DNA from: Atrina japonica | Taxonomy: Eukaryota; Mollusca; Bivalvia; Pterioida; Pinnidae | DNA length: 64,000 nucleotides | Assembly: GCA_030159075.1 (NCBI GenBank) | Contig: BROG01000488.1 | Coordinates: forward strand, 1 to 64,000 | Direction: 5' to 3' | In this document: in pieces, positions 16,204 through 26,669 of the stretch | Layout: each line of letters begins with the position of its first letter | How positions within the stretch are numbered: position 1 is the first letter of the stretch | Made by a program: the position numbers and the translations under genes | The notes under the pieces: generated by a model | What the model saw: only the letters and a program-made list of their open reading frames with translations | Told to the model about the DNA's origin: nothing | Database searches by the model: none

Positions 16204-16441
16204 TATGTCATTGGACACCTGTGCCCCATCTATCGCTGCGATTATTATGTACACAGTGGAAAAATTGAATGTATGTGTCGAAAAGCAGGATAAGTTATCT
16301 ATCTATATCACTGGTATGGAATTTACCTGGTGACTACCAGACCGTGGATAAGTTATATATAATCATCTATATATAACAGCGATACCAGGAGTAAATGACC
16401 CCATGTACCCGGGTGCTCTTAAGTGTCCCACATATACTACT
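16204..16441 (-). repeat. Polinton right terminal inverted repeat (238 bp)
   Basis: Exact counterpart of 4735..4972 in inverted orientation, 236 of 238 positions identical. It ends ..CATATACTACT at 16441, directly followed by the TTATCA duplication. Confidence 0.96.
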
Positions 16442-16575
16442 TTATCATGATTTACAATTGTATATCGCCAATATACAAACTTTTCCAGTTACAAAATAAA
16501 TTTAGCGTGTTTTTACCTCAACATCATAAAAAGTTAGTTGAGCTCGAGTACTGAGCAAATTTGGTGACTTCGGCC
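16442..16575. mobile_element. Target duplication (16442-16447) and right part of the split MITE
   Basis: TTATCA is followed by TGATTTACAATTGTATATC, which aligns with ATTATTTACAATTGTGTGCC of the uninterrupted copy near 22100 (reverse strand). It ends with the terminal motif AAATTTGGTGACTTCGGCC. Confidence 0.85.
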
Positions 16576-16579
16576 CCGG

Positions 16580-16915
16580 ATCACCTATGTAGGATGTTAC
16601 GTTTGCCGATAGTGTCCAGTTGTTAAAATCTTGGTATATCTTGGACTTTCAAGTTATAGTGAAGTTTAGGATAAATCAAGATTAAAAATAATAAAATGGT
16701 CCCTATGTGCCGCCCTAAATTGTTGACGGGCAATACACGTATTTTAGACAGTTTATTGGCATATCTACATCAAATATGGTGCACTTTAAAACAGCGGCAT
16801 GATATTATACCAGGAAATGTCGGCAGATGGCACTATATCCTCAAGTATATACCTGTCAAACTTTGACAAAACTTTTCAGAAAAAAATAAGGAGGAATAAA
16901 AAGATTCAAATGAAA
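16580..16915. other. Host intergenic DNA, nothing recognised
   Basis: AT-rich, with no open frame of interest and no repeat seen elsewhere in the window. Confidence 0.4.
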
Positions 16916-16920
16916 TCCTG

Positions 16921-17150
16921 GGCCTCTGTACCCTAGTGGTTAGAACATCGCGCTTTAAAACACAATGTCTCTCACCTCTTGTCGGCGCAGGTTCGAGTCC
17001 AGCTGAGACCGAAGCTTATTTCTTTTTTTAGAAAGTTGACCAGTTGTGGAAAGTCGGTGGTGTCTTCCTGGGTACATTGTAACTGTTTTCTCACCGCTGC
17101 TATTAAAAATTGGCGGACATCATATAGCTGAAAAATTTTGATGTGTCGCA
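16921..17150 (+). repeat. tRNA-derived SINE
   Basis: The head GCCTCTGTACCCTAGTGGTTAG carries an A-box-like region, and GGTTCGAGTCC is a B box ~70 bases later. The tail AAAATTGGCGGACATCATAT..CTGAAAAATTTTGATG matches the tails of the SINEs at 48597 and 52464. Confidence 0.7.
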
Positions 17151-17950
17151 AAACATAATCCCCAAATAAAACATCGAAATAACTTTAAGATTCAATATCG
17201 GAATAGCATTATGTATATTACGTAACCATGGTGCTTGATATAATAACAAAATGAAAAACAAATTTGTAATTCTCAATTTTAGCTTTTTCTTGACAGAATT
17301 TCGCTTTTTTTTTCTTTCATCAAAATGTTTCCAATTAATCAAAAATACGATCATGAAGTCATTCATTTTGTTCCGCGTGTCCTTCCGCCATGTTCTGTGT
17401 GTTAAACAAGAAATTGTCTCCTCGGATATTTGTATCCGAATATGAACCCCCTAACCCCGTATGATCTTTTGGAATAACATTCGAATAATATTGCTTGTCC
17501 ATGAATTTATATACTTTTAAGATATTTATTTGTCCAAAAGTTACAAACTCGTATTTGTATTTGATCTCTGCCGTCCGACATTGCTCCGCGTTCTTTGTGT
17601 CCGCTCCGGGTCTTAGTCTCTCTCTGAAGACCCGGAGTGGTGCTGATTTAAAACACTTTTTTTTTTCTTTAAGCCGTTGTCGGGATTCGAAGTGGAACCA
17701 TACGGTTCTAGGTATAATGCCCTTCCACCAGAATAGTCGAGGCGGCGATCAGTTTCTTAATTCAGGGAGAATATTGAATAATATGTAAACCATCGCTATG
17801 ACGACAAAAACAAACATCAAAATAGATATTTTAGTACATAAATATAATGCACAATAACTTCCACACACGCATAGCTATACGCATGTGCTGTTATATAATC
17901 ATAATAACAATTTTCAGAAAATGATCTTAATACTAGGATAGTAGATTCTA
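17151..17950. other. No gene; contains a short GC hairpin
   Basis: CTCCGGGTCTTAG (17604) and CTGAAGACCCGGAG (~17625) form a stem with a ~10-base loop. Otherwise AT-rich with stops in all frames. Confidence 0.4.
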
Positions 17951-17956
17951 CGGAAA

Positions 17957-18770
17957 TATGGAAGGGACATGTGGAAAAAAAATTACTCGTGCGCCCGACT
18001 TAGAATTTTTTTTTTCTCAAAAATTATGTCGTGCGCACGACTTAACATATTTTTTCCTATGTTTTTTTGTCATGCACACGAGATAGTTAGCCAATAGCAA
18101 ACGTCTTCCAGCGATTGTTGGTGTTTAATAAAGGGTTATTGATACCCTTCATGGTTTAAAAAAATGTCCCTCGCCTATCCAGAGGTGGGGCGGGGGACTA
18201 GGTAATTCCTATGAAAACTCTTGCTACATCAGAGATCTTGCAGAATAAATATCCGATTTAACAAGAGTTCCCATAGGAATTAGGGACTAAGGTGCTTCAG
18301 CAACCCCTAATAATTTTGTTGAAATTGAAAAATATGATGTTAAAGCTTTTGCAACTTTGTATAATTCCTTTTCAGTGTTATACAGTACCCATGGATCATA
18401 TACAATGTACGCAATGATACAAAATACGTGTATAACGAATTATTCACGAGGCGGAAGTAGACTAGTTGTTCGTATTTTATTGTTTTTCAAAGCTCCACCC
18501 CTCTCCTTTCAAGTAAAATTGCTTTCTTGGAGCCTACATAAACGTTATTAATCATTTCAATCATCCTTTAAATTCCATCGACATCCGTCTAACATTTAAG
18601 AAGATTATTTGTAGAATTTACATTATGTCTCAAATTCTAGTTTAAGTGTAAGAGACTTAAAAATATAGGGAAAAAATATATTGAGTCGTGCGCACGACAT
18701 AAAAATGAGAGAGAAAAAAATATTAAGTCGTGCGCACGAGATAATTTTTTTTCCACATGTCCCTTCCATA
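17957..18770. mobile_element. Non-autonomous TIR element with GTCGTGCGCACGAC palindromes
   Basis: The left end TGGAAGGGACATGTGGAAAA and the right end TTTTCCACATGTCCCTTCCA are perfect inverses. Inside each arm the palindrome-like GTCGTGCGCACGAC (or a variant) occurs, twice on each side. No transposase frame lies between. Flanks show ATA..TAT symmetry, so the target duplication is short or ambiguous. Confidence 0.8.
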
Positions 18771-18774
18771 TATA

Positions 18775-19345
18775 TTTCAGAGATACATGATTGTTACTTG
18801 GGAAATTTGAGCATGAAGGAGGACAAACTGACAGCTTTTTTGTGAACTCTGTGCTGAAGTTTCCTCTTTCAGCCTAATTATCATGTCTATTGTGTCAGAT
18901 TCTGTGCCATCGCAATGGATTCACTTTCATTATACGTACCACTATTATCACATTTGTTGCTTTTAAGAAGGCGATAGTCATTATTTTATGAAATCTATGG
19001 AAGCGCATTATTACCACAAAAACATAGTCATAACTACTACATAAAGTTCCTACTTTTGACTGTGTGACTTCGGACCGTCCGTGGTTTTAAATCGGCTGAC
19101 TCGCAGGTGGATTTCCGGTTAAGACTTTTACAGTAGTGGATACAGTGACAGTCATGCATTTTTTTTTTTCTGATGACACTTATAACAGAGGTCACGATAG
19201 GAGTAGCACGTGACAGAACCGTTACTACATTGGCGTAAGTTCAAGGCACAGACCAGAATTTGTAGCTCTTCATCTAAAGCTTTTTTCTTCTCCATGTTTC
19301 ACGTTCTTGGTGAAATGTAAAACAATAATAAGACACAGTGTTCTG
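18775..19345. other. Host DNA, nothing recognised
   Basis: No coding frame or repeat identified; a poly-T run lies near 19162. Confidence 0.35.
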
Positions 19346-19349
19346 CGGA

Positions 19350-19700
19350 GCCCAGGAGGTGACATAGTGGTAAAAACTTTTAAAAATACTCCGTATACAT
19401 AAACCTAGTACCTGGTATTTCGATACCAGCTGATAATCCTATACTAAAGAAATATTTCGGACTGTTAGCACCATTTAAAATTCTAAATTCTTCTAAAGCT
19501 AAGATAGCCATATTTTTACAGTGGTTACTCTTTGACGGATTTTGGCTATACGTTTATATTTATTATTTGGCCTTGTCTGGTACCACTTGCTCTTTAGAAA
19601 AGTTGTTTAAAATTGTTACTCAAGTGATGAAGTCTAATTGACTGAAACGATCGTCTTGAGCATTATAAGTTTGGTATTATGTTTATATTATTTACATCTA
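19350..19700. repeat. Diverged single copy of the 359-bp repeat family
   Basis: Shares ATAAACCTAGTACCTGGTAT, TTTTACAGTGGTTACTC and CGTCTTGAGCA..AA.TTTGGTATTATG with the tandem array at 43320..44230, in the same orientation, with many substitutions. Confidence 0.75.
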
Positions 19701-19704
19701 GCAG

Positions 19705-20555
19705 CCATGCTAGCTTTTTCTAACACGTGGTCTACTAAGAATATATGGAATACCAAACCCGAACTGTTTGAACAGAAATAGACTTCGTCATTACATGTGA
19801 CGGGAAGCATCCTTCAAAACAAAATGTACACACGAGATTTTAAACTGCTTTAAACATTAAATCAACTTGACTTCAATGCGCTTCCGTATAAATCAGAGTA
19901 GATGTTTCGTATTCGTTAACAAAATTGATGTTCAGAGTGCCTATGTTCTCATAATGACTTGTATTCGCTTTTTTTTTCGTGTCGGATAACGTCCTGCAAC
20001 ATATGTTTACAATAATGCGGTCAACGCCTATAGATGAATATATTCTTGCCCTTCTTGTCAGACATTTGACTATCCGACATAAAATTTAAAAAATCTCCCC
20101 CAAAACCAGGACATTTTCATAATTATTGACTTGTTTAATATTTGACATTGACTTTCGTATTTTAAGACCAAATTAAATCACAAAGGACGTAGCTATTTCA
20201 GATTTGTGTCATGGTTATTTATTAAGCTTATTATATACCAAAACTGCACATTTATTTTTGAATGTTCAATGTCACTTGATGTCAGCTATTATATTCGATA
20301 GGTATACAATGTTATGTAACACTTTGTTTAAATTATGTTCTATCATCCGTCAACAACGTGATATATATATATATAGCACTGTTTTGACACTATTTGTATC
20401 TATTGGGGAATATATACGCATTAGGAGTCGCATAGAGAATGGCTACTGAAAATATGCGAAAATAGTGTCAGCTCCCCCCCCCCCCTCGACACACACACAC
20501 ACCTGACAACCATTCATTCCCCTCAAGATTCCATTGTAAAGAAAATGAAGAAAAC
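19705..20555. other. Host DNA with poly-C and CA tract
   Basis: No gene seen. A C12 run followed by a short CA repeat lies at 20474-20503. Confidence 0.4.
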
Positions 20556-20569
20556 GTTACACTTAATAA

Positions 20570-20835
20570 CAATAGAGTGCATAGACAGTTTACAAATTAT
20601 CCGTTACATTATAGAGTTTACAGATTTCATTTACAATAAATAGTTTACCAGTTACGATAGAGTGTATAGCCGGTTCACAAATATCCAGTTAAAACATATA
20701 GTTTACCCATCACACTAGTAGCCAATTTACATATTACTTTACAATATATAGCCTTCCAATGACAATAGATATTAAAGCCAATTTACAAATAAGCAGCTTT
20801 AATATAAAGTTTCCCTATCACAATATACTGTGTAG
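20570..20835. repeat. Degenerate tandem repeat built on 'AGTTTAC..ATTTACAATA'
   Basis: Phrases of the type ATAGTTTACC and AATTTACAAAT alternate every ~30 bases with heavy divergence. The unit could not be fixed by eye. Confidence 0.35.
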
Positions 20836-20858
20836 ATTGAACTACAGTGAAACCTGTA

Positions 20859-20860
<2 letters not shown>

Positions 20861-20946
<86 letters not shown>
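20861..20946. repeat. (CT)n/(TA)n compound microsatellite
   Basis: About 65 bases of pure CT followed by TA. The Ser/Leu and Arg/Glu frames over it are artefacts. It directly follows the motif CAGTGAAACCTGTAT, an end seen in the MITEs at 21384 and 46125. Confidence 0.95.
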
Positions 20947-20954
20947 AAACACAA

Positions 20955-21215
20955 ACATCTAGCGCGCTCGACTCTTGTTCGCGAGTTCGAGTCCAGCCGG
21001 CGGCAGGTTGGTTTCCTGTCCTTCGGATGAGACAGTAAAACTCGAGGTCCCGTTTCGCAGTTGGTATCGGCACGTTAAAGAACCCTCACTGCTCAATGGT
21101 CGTAAGTGCCGAGCATAGGCCAAACTTTGAAGCCCTTTACCGGCATTTGGTCTCCATATGAGTGAAAGAATCTTGAGTGGGACGTTAAACAACAATAAAC
21201 AAAGAACAAACAAAC
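20955..21215 (+). repeat. tRNA-derived SINE (5' truncated)
   Basis: TAGCGCGCTCGACTCTTG..GAGTTCGAGTCC (B box) is followed by the common SINE body CACGTTAAAGAACCCTCACTG and the tail GAGTGGGACGTTAAACAACAA. Confidence 0.75.
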
Positions 21216-21383
21216 ATCTAAGGGAAAATTATGGAATATAGCCCTAGGGTGAACAGGTGAACATGAAGATTCGTTTACATCATTGTAAAAATAATAAAAT
21301 CCATAGGCTATTTATTAGTATGTGCCAAAGATATGGTTTTTATAAGTGTAATTTTGTTTTCCTTTCTTAACATATTAGGAAAT

Positions 21384-21572
21384 GCAGTGAAACCTGTATA
21401 TAGGGGTCACCCAAGGGCCCAGATAATAATGACCTTTATGTGCAGGTGACCATTATACACAGGTTCAATTTAGTTGAAGTATGCAGTACAGGGACTTGAA
21501 AAAACTGGCCTTTATATACAGGTAATCCTTAAATAAAGGTGGCCGCTATTGCAGGTTTTACTGTACTTAAAT
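21384..21572. mobile_element. Short MITE with CAGTRAAACCTG termini
   Basis: CAGTGAAACCTGTATATAGG at the left and its inverse ending GCAGGTTTTACTGTA at the right enclose ~160 bases rich in 'GGTC.TTATA.ACAGG' motifs. A related half lies at 21690-21765. Confidence 0.6.
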
Positions 21573-21984
21573 ATCCATAAAATTGCATTTGTATCTTGTT
21601 TTTCTATCTTTTTGTGGGTTTTTTTCATATTGAAAGATAAGTGTTTTACGTTAGGGTGGACACTAAACATAAAAAAAAACTGGAATGGCCTAAAGCTAAA
21701 ACCGGTCTATGATTAGGTGGTCTTTATACACAGTTGGTAGCTAAAGCAGGTATTACTGTACTGTCAGTTACATTTGACCGTACGGACAGTGTACTAGTTT
21801 GAAGTGAGCAAGTAATTCAACGATCTAGACGTAATATTGTATTCGTAACTTAAGTCATTATTTGGATTGTATATTGCCAAATAAAGTTTGTTTGTTTATT
21901 GTCGTTTAACGTCCCACTCAAAAATATATTTCACTAATAAAGTAACTATTACAACAGATCACGTGACTGTCATGATGGGATCTT

Positions 21985-22382
21985 GGCCCGAAGTCACCAA
22001 ATTTACTCAGTACTCAAGCTTAACTAACTTTTCTTGATTTTAAGGAAAAAACAAGCAAAATTTATTCTGTAACTGGACATGTTTGTATATTGATGGCACA
22101 CAATTGTAAATAATGGTGGAAGTTATTGCTCATTTGAAGAAAACTTCAGATATATAAAAAAATTGTTTCAGTACGTACTCAAATTTTGAGTACCTTACTC
22201 AACGTATTTATTAATTTTTTACAGGAATGTCATGTGTGACACAAAAATTGATATGTGACTGATGTAAAATTATAACATGCTCACTATTCACTCAAATTCG
22301 AAGTTTTATGAGCGATTCTGTAGTTAAAATAATGAAAATGAAAGTTGAGCTTGAGTATTGGGTAAATTGGTGACTTCGGGCC
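21985..22382. mobile_element. Intact copy of the MITE that the Polinton inserted into
   Basis: Inverted termini GGCCCGAAGTCACCAA and TTGGTGACTTCGGGCC, with longer imperfect arms containing ACTCAAGCT. No coding capacity. It aligns in reverse with 4484..4734 joined to 16448..16575. It therefore shows what the Polinton target looked like before insertion. A lone terminal fragment of the family lies at 60280..60312. Confidence 0.85.
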
Positions 22383-22514
22383 ATGAATATCTTTTTGGAC
22401 AAAATCCATACCGGTGTTTGTTTGTGTGCTGGCATTTTGACAGTAAATATACCAACATTAACGTTTTGATTTCTGTCAAGATATTGGATATGTTACCACT
22501 TATATAATACCTTT

Positions 22515-22735
22515 ACTGAGAAAGAGCGTCTGCATAGCGCACTCACTTCCCACCAGTGCGATTCGGATTCGATCCTTTGGAAGGGCAGGAGAGTATGTGA
22601 GGTGGATTAACGGTCACCAAGTCACACACATGTGCTTTCTCCCGGTACTACAGTTTCCTTCCACAGAAATTACCCCCATATGCCAACAGCTGAGCCAACG
22701 ATAGACATTTATATAAGTTTACAGAACTTGGTTGA
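22515..22735 (+). repeat. tRNA-related SINE, diverged
   Basis: GCGTCTGCATAGCGCACTCA and GATTCGGATTCGATCC resemble A and B boxes. The body CACACACATGTGC..CTCCCGG..CTTCC is shared with the SINE at 38665. Confidence 0.5.
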
Positions 22736-22739
22736 TAAT

Positions 22740-23890
22740 CGTTGTAAACAAATTAAGTTTGAACTTTAAACCGGAAAGGTTATGTAGATTTTGTTGTGGT
22801 GGTTTTTGATATTTATGATTATTTGGTTTTATGGTATCTTGGAAAATTTATTTTATGCGTACTGTAAGCGTGTTTGTACTACTTGACACCCCAGTTATGC
22901 AATTTCTAATTATATATTCCAGAAATGACCTAGAACAAGACATTTGATATTTTTCTTCTCTGCATTAAAATTCCTAACATACATTTGTGAAACATACAGA
23001 CCTAAGACGTGTACACGGAAGTAAAGTACAGTTTCTAACAGAATGTATTTAGTTGCAAATTGCTTCAAATGCGTTACATAAGGTATCAGAAATTTAAATC
23101 TCGATTTCATACGTATTAAACATCAGTTTTGGCAGTTGTTTATCTTCTTCATCTAAATGTTAATCTGTCAAATACTGTGATATACAGGACGAGAATGGAC
23201 GGGAGTTCAACAATTTGTACACATAAAAAGAATAATACACTAAGGACTATCATTTTTGTATATTGTGTATACAATTTCTTATGCACTGATGCGCATGTTG
23301 ACCTTGACTTATCAACTATATTTCAAGCAAGCATATATTTATCTCTAATCACGCAAACGCGTGTCTGTAAAATGTTGTAGTATAACGTCCATACTTAAAA
23401 TCTTAACATTGTTTTGTCATGAGTTTATTTTTCTGTCTAATGTTACCGGATAGTTTAATGATATGTTTTGAGGTTTAAATGCGGGGAGTGTCGACTTTTC
23501 AAATTTTGATAACCATATTTGGATATGGTTTACGATTGCTTACATCATATAAATCGCATCTACTCTTGTGATATGCAAATTAACACATACAATCGGTGTT
23601 TTGAAAGTTTAAGATATTCTGACATATTGTAAAAAATAACAGACCATAATGACAATAAAAGTAAGTAATACACTTCATTACCATTAGCACACAAATATGT
23701 TTTATTATCATGATTTATCATACCCTGATAAGAGACATTGGCTTGAGATCGCAAAAAGAAGTAACTATTCAAGCGTTGCATTCATATTATTTTGACTGTA
23801 TTCGTGTTTGTAAAACTAAGGTTATGATACACGAGAATACATGCCGAACCTATTTGCATTCCCTTTTGGGCGTTTAATCAAGTTTACGAT
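22740..23890. other. Host DNA, nothing recognised
   Basis: Short frames of under 85 codons only, none with a domain. Confidence 0.35.
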
Positions 23891-23894
23891 TTGC

Positions 23895-24175
23895 CCCTTG
23901 TTGTTGTTACATTATTGTTTGACGTCTCACTCAAGAATCTATCACTCATATGGAGACGTCACCAAATGCCGGCGAAAGGCTTAAAATTTTGGCCTATGCT
24001 CGGCACTTACGGTCATTGAGCAGACAGGGTTCTTTAACAGGCTGACACCTACTGTGACCTCGATTTTAACTGCCTCATCTGGAGGATTGGAAAACCAAGC
24101 CGCCTCCACCGAGGCTCGAACCTGCGACCCTCCGGTTGCGAATCGAGCACTCTACCGAGGAGCGATTTGTCCCGT
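23895..24175 (-). repeat. tRNA-derived SINE, reverse orientation
   Basis: On the minus strand: a B box within GCAGGTTCGAGCC, the body, then the tail with GAGTGAGACGTCAAAC. The family tail (TTTGGTGACGTCTCCATAT) is clear. Confidence 0.75.
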
Positions 24176-24630
24176 AAAATGTAAGACTGAAAGAGGGCAA
24201 AACTCACCCAGGCTCTCGACAGAAATTTGAACTTGGATCATTTTTTTTTTAGTTTAGGCATCTGTTATAATATAAATGCGATTTTGTCCAATTTCCACCA
24301 TGTGATTCCGTAAGAAAACTTTACTGTCTATATCTTAGGTTTTTGTTTTAGTCCAACAAGACGTTCTTTTCCATTCTTATACTTGGCAAATGAACAGTCT
24401 CTACGGGGCTGTCTCCTCATATCAGCTTTAAGTGACAATTGATAATATTAACTACAATATACTCTCTAGAACTACAGTGAAACCTCGGTGAAACCACCTC
24501 TTGATCTCCATGTTAGTCAAAGATTATTGAGAGGGTCGTTAAACAGCATATGGTGACCCTACCATATTAGTGAAAGAGTTTTGATTGGGACGTTAAACAA
24601 CCTTACAACAACAACAACAACAACAACTAC

Positions 24631-25885
24631 AGGATGTTACAAGAGTGCACATTTATTCTAAGGTGTGTTACAATCATTATTGTAAATACAATATTCACTA
24701 TAGTTATAATTATAAGATTAATTGTTGTAATGTCCGGTGATTTCAACCACTGATAAAATTAATTATTACTATAGTTGACACAGTTCCTCGGGAATTTCAA
24801 CCACTATTGTAATAAAGTTATACAATTCTGGGCGAAATGTTTGGAACATTTTACCACAGGCTTTGCAGTGTTAGTTGAGAGTCGCCGTGGCTCCGCGGTA
24901 AAGTGTTCGATTAATAACTGTTGGGTAGCAGGTTCGAGCCTCGGAGGAGGCGACTGCCTTTTCTTGTATTTCTGATGAGACAGCAGAAACCAAGGTCCCG
25001 TGTTACAGTAGGTGTCAGCACGTTAAACAACCTTCACTGCTCAAAGTTACGAGCATTGGTCAAAATTTGAAGTCCTTAACTGGCATTTTGTGACATCCCC
25101 ATATGAGTAAATACTTATAAGTCGGACGTTAAAAACAATACAATAACAACAGCAATATTAGTTGAAATGCTCTGAAAATTTTGTTAATACAAGACTTCCA
25201 AAATTTTAATTTTAATAAATATTGTTAATCCAAGACTTCCAAAATTTGTTGACGTCTCCTAATTAGTGAAAGATTCTTGAGTGGGACATAAAACATCAAT
25301 ACAACAACTACTACAGGACAATACAAGAGTGCACATCTACTCTAAGCTGAGTTAGAATAATTATTGTAAATACAACGTTCACTATAGTTATAACTATTAG
25401 ATTCTTTTTATGAAGGTTCTTAAACGTGCCGACACCTACGGTAACACGGGACTTTGGTTTTTGCTGTCTCATCCGAAACTCAGGAAAAGGCAGTTGCCTC
25501 CGCCGAGGCTCGAACCTGCGACCCTACAGTTGTTTATCCAGCACTCCATCGCGGAGCGAAGACGACTCTCAACTTGTATTGCAAAGTCTCATTCCAGTAG
25601 TGGTAAAATGTTCCTAACATTTCGCCCACTATTGTAAAACTTTATTACAATAGTGGTTGGAATTGCCGATCAAATACGCCCACTATTGTAATAATTTATT
25701 ACAATAGTGGTTGCAATTTCCGAGGAAATGCGCACAGTATTGTAGTAATTAATTTCATCAGTGGTTGAAATCACCGGATATTACTACAACTAATCTAATA
25801 TTTATAACTATAGTGAACATTGTATTTACAATAATGATTGTAACACACCTTAGAATAAATGTGCATTCTTGTAAGATCCTGTAGT
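24631..25885. mobile_element. Fold-back element: ~260-bp inverted arms with SINEs inside
   Basis: The left arm 24631-24895 (CTACAGGATGTTACAAGAGTGC .. TTGAGAGTCGCC; ends only) is mirrored by 25570-25883 (GACTCTCAACTTG .. GCATTCTTGTAAGATCCTGTAG). Inside lie a plus SINE (24884-25140) and a minus SINE (25400-25580), themselves an inverted pair. The right arm carries extra copies of the palindrome CCCACTATTGTAATAA..TTATTACAATAGTGG. No transposase is seen. The arms are clearly diverged. Confidence 0.65.
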
Positions 25886-25894
25886 TGTTGTTGT

Positions 25895-26250
25895 TATTCT
25901 TGTTCTATTGTTGTTTAGCGTCCCAATCAAGAGCCTTTGACTAATATGGTAGGGTCACCATATGCTGTTTAACGGCCCACTCAATAATCTTTCACTAACA
26001 TCGAGACGTCAAGAAATGCCGGTGAAAGGCTTCACATTTTGGAAGCCTTGTATTAACAATATTGATTAAATGTTCAGAGCATTTCAACTAATATTGCTGT
26101 TGTTGGTGTATTGTTGTTTAACGTCCCACTGTAAAATCTTTCATATATATGAAGACGTCACAAAATGCAGGTGAAGTACCTCAAATTTTGGACTATGCGC
26201 AGCAATTACGGTCATTGAACAGTGGGGGTTCTTTAATGTCACGACGGCTC
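25895..26250. repeat. SINE-tail fragments
   Basis: Two degenerate copies of the TTGTTTAACGTCCCACT..AATCTTTCA..GAGACGTCA tail lie in tandem, the second followed by GTTCTTTAATGTC. Confidence 0.5.
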
Positions 26251-26264
26251 TAAACTAATATTGC

Positions 26265-26470
26265 AAAGCCTTATTGCAATAGTGTTTAAATGTTCCAAAC
26301 ATTTTGACCACTATTGTAACACTTTATTACAATAATGGTTGAAATTGCTGAGCAACTGCGCCCACTATTGTAATAATTTATTACAATAGTGATGAAAATG
26401 GCCGGACATCATAACCACTATTGTAATAATTATTACAATAGTGAACGTTATTACAATAGTGGTTGCAACA
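26265..26470. repeat. Cluster of ATTGTAATAATTTATTACAAT palindromes
   Basis: CACTATTGTAA..TTACAATAGTG hairpins occur several times between 26300 and 26465, some with loops of only a few bases. The same palindrome occurs at 25630-25720. Confidence 0.7.
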
Positions 26471-26597
26471 CAGCATGTATGAATATGAAAAATATATTTG
26501 TAAACAAGCCTTGGATTATTGGATTATAATGTATACAATTTCCTCTTATTTGATCATCACTTAAAAATTAATCATCGATGATGAATTTCCCGGTGTC

Positions 26598-26660
26598 TTG
26601 CCCCCCCCCCCACCAAATAATAATAATAATAATAATGATGATAATAATAATAATAATAAC
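26598..26660. repeat. Poly-C followed by (AAT)n microsatellite
   Basis: C12 run, then AATAATAAT with GAT interruptions. The Ile/Asn frames over it are not genes. Confidence 0.9.
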
Positions 26661-26669
26661 ATTAAACTT

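Larger units (their letters stand above)
4735..16441. mobile_element. Maverick/Polinton (adintovirus-like) element, complete ends, internally decayed
   Basis: The 11,707-bp element is bounded by near-identical 238-bp inverted repeats and a 6-bp target duplication. It carries the Polinton gene set seen in sequence: protein-primed DNA polymerase B, retrovirus-like integrase, double jelly-roll major capsid protein, penton-like protein and an FtsK/A32-type packaging ATPase. Full-length animal Polintons are usually 15-20 kb. The shortfall fits two visible internal losses, one in the polymerase and one after the ATPase. No maturation protease was found. Terminal repeats differ at only two positions, so integration looks recent. 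The element is CpG-rich compared with its flanks. It cannot be autonomous as read here, because the polymerase palm/fingers are absent. Origin as an integrated virus genome rather than a simple transposon is an inference from the capsid genes. Confidence 0.95.

Noticed and set aside
20759..21073. Ser/Leu and Arg/Glu repeat proteins
   Set aside because: Translations of a CT microsatellite joined to a SINE.
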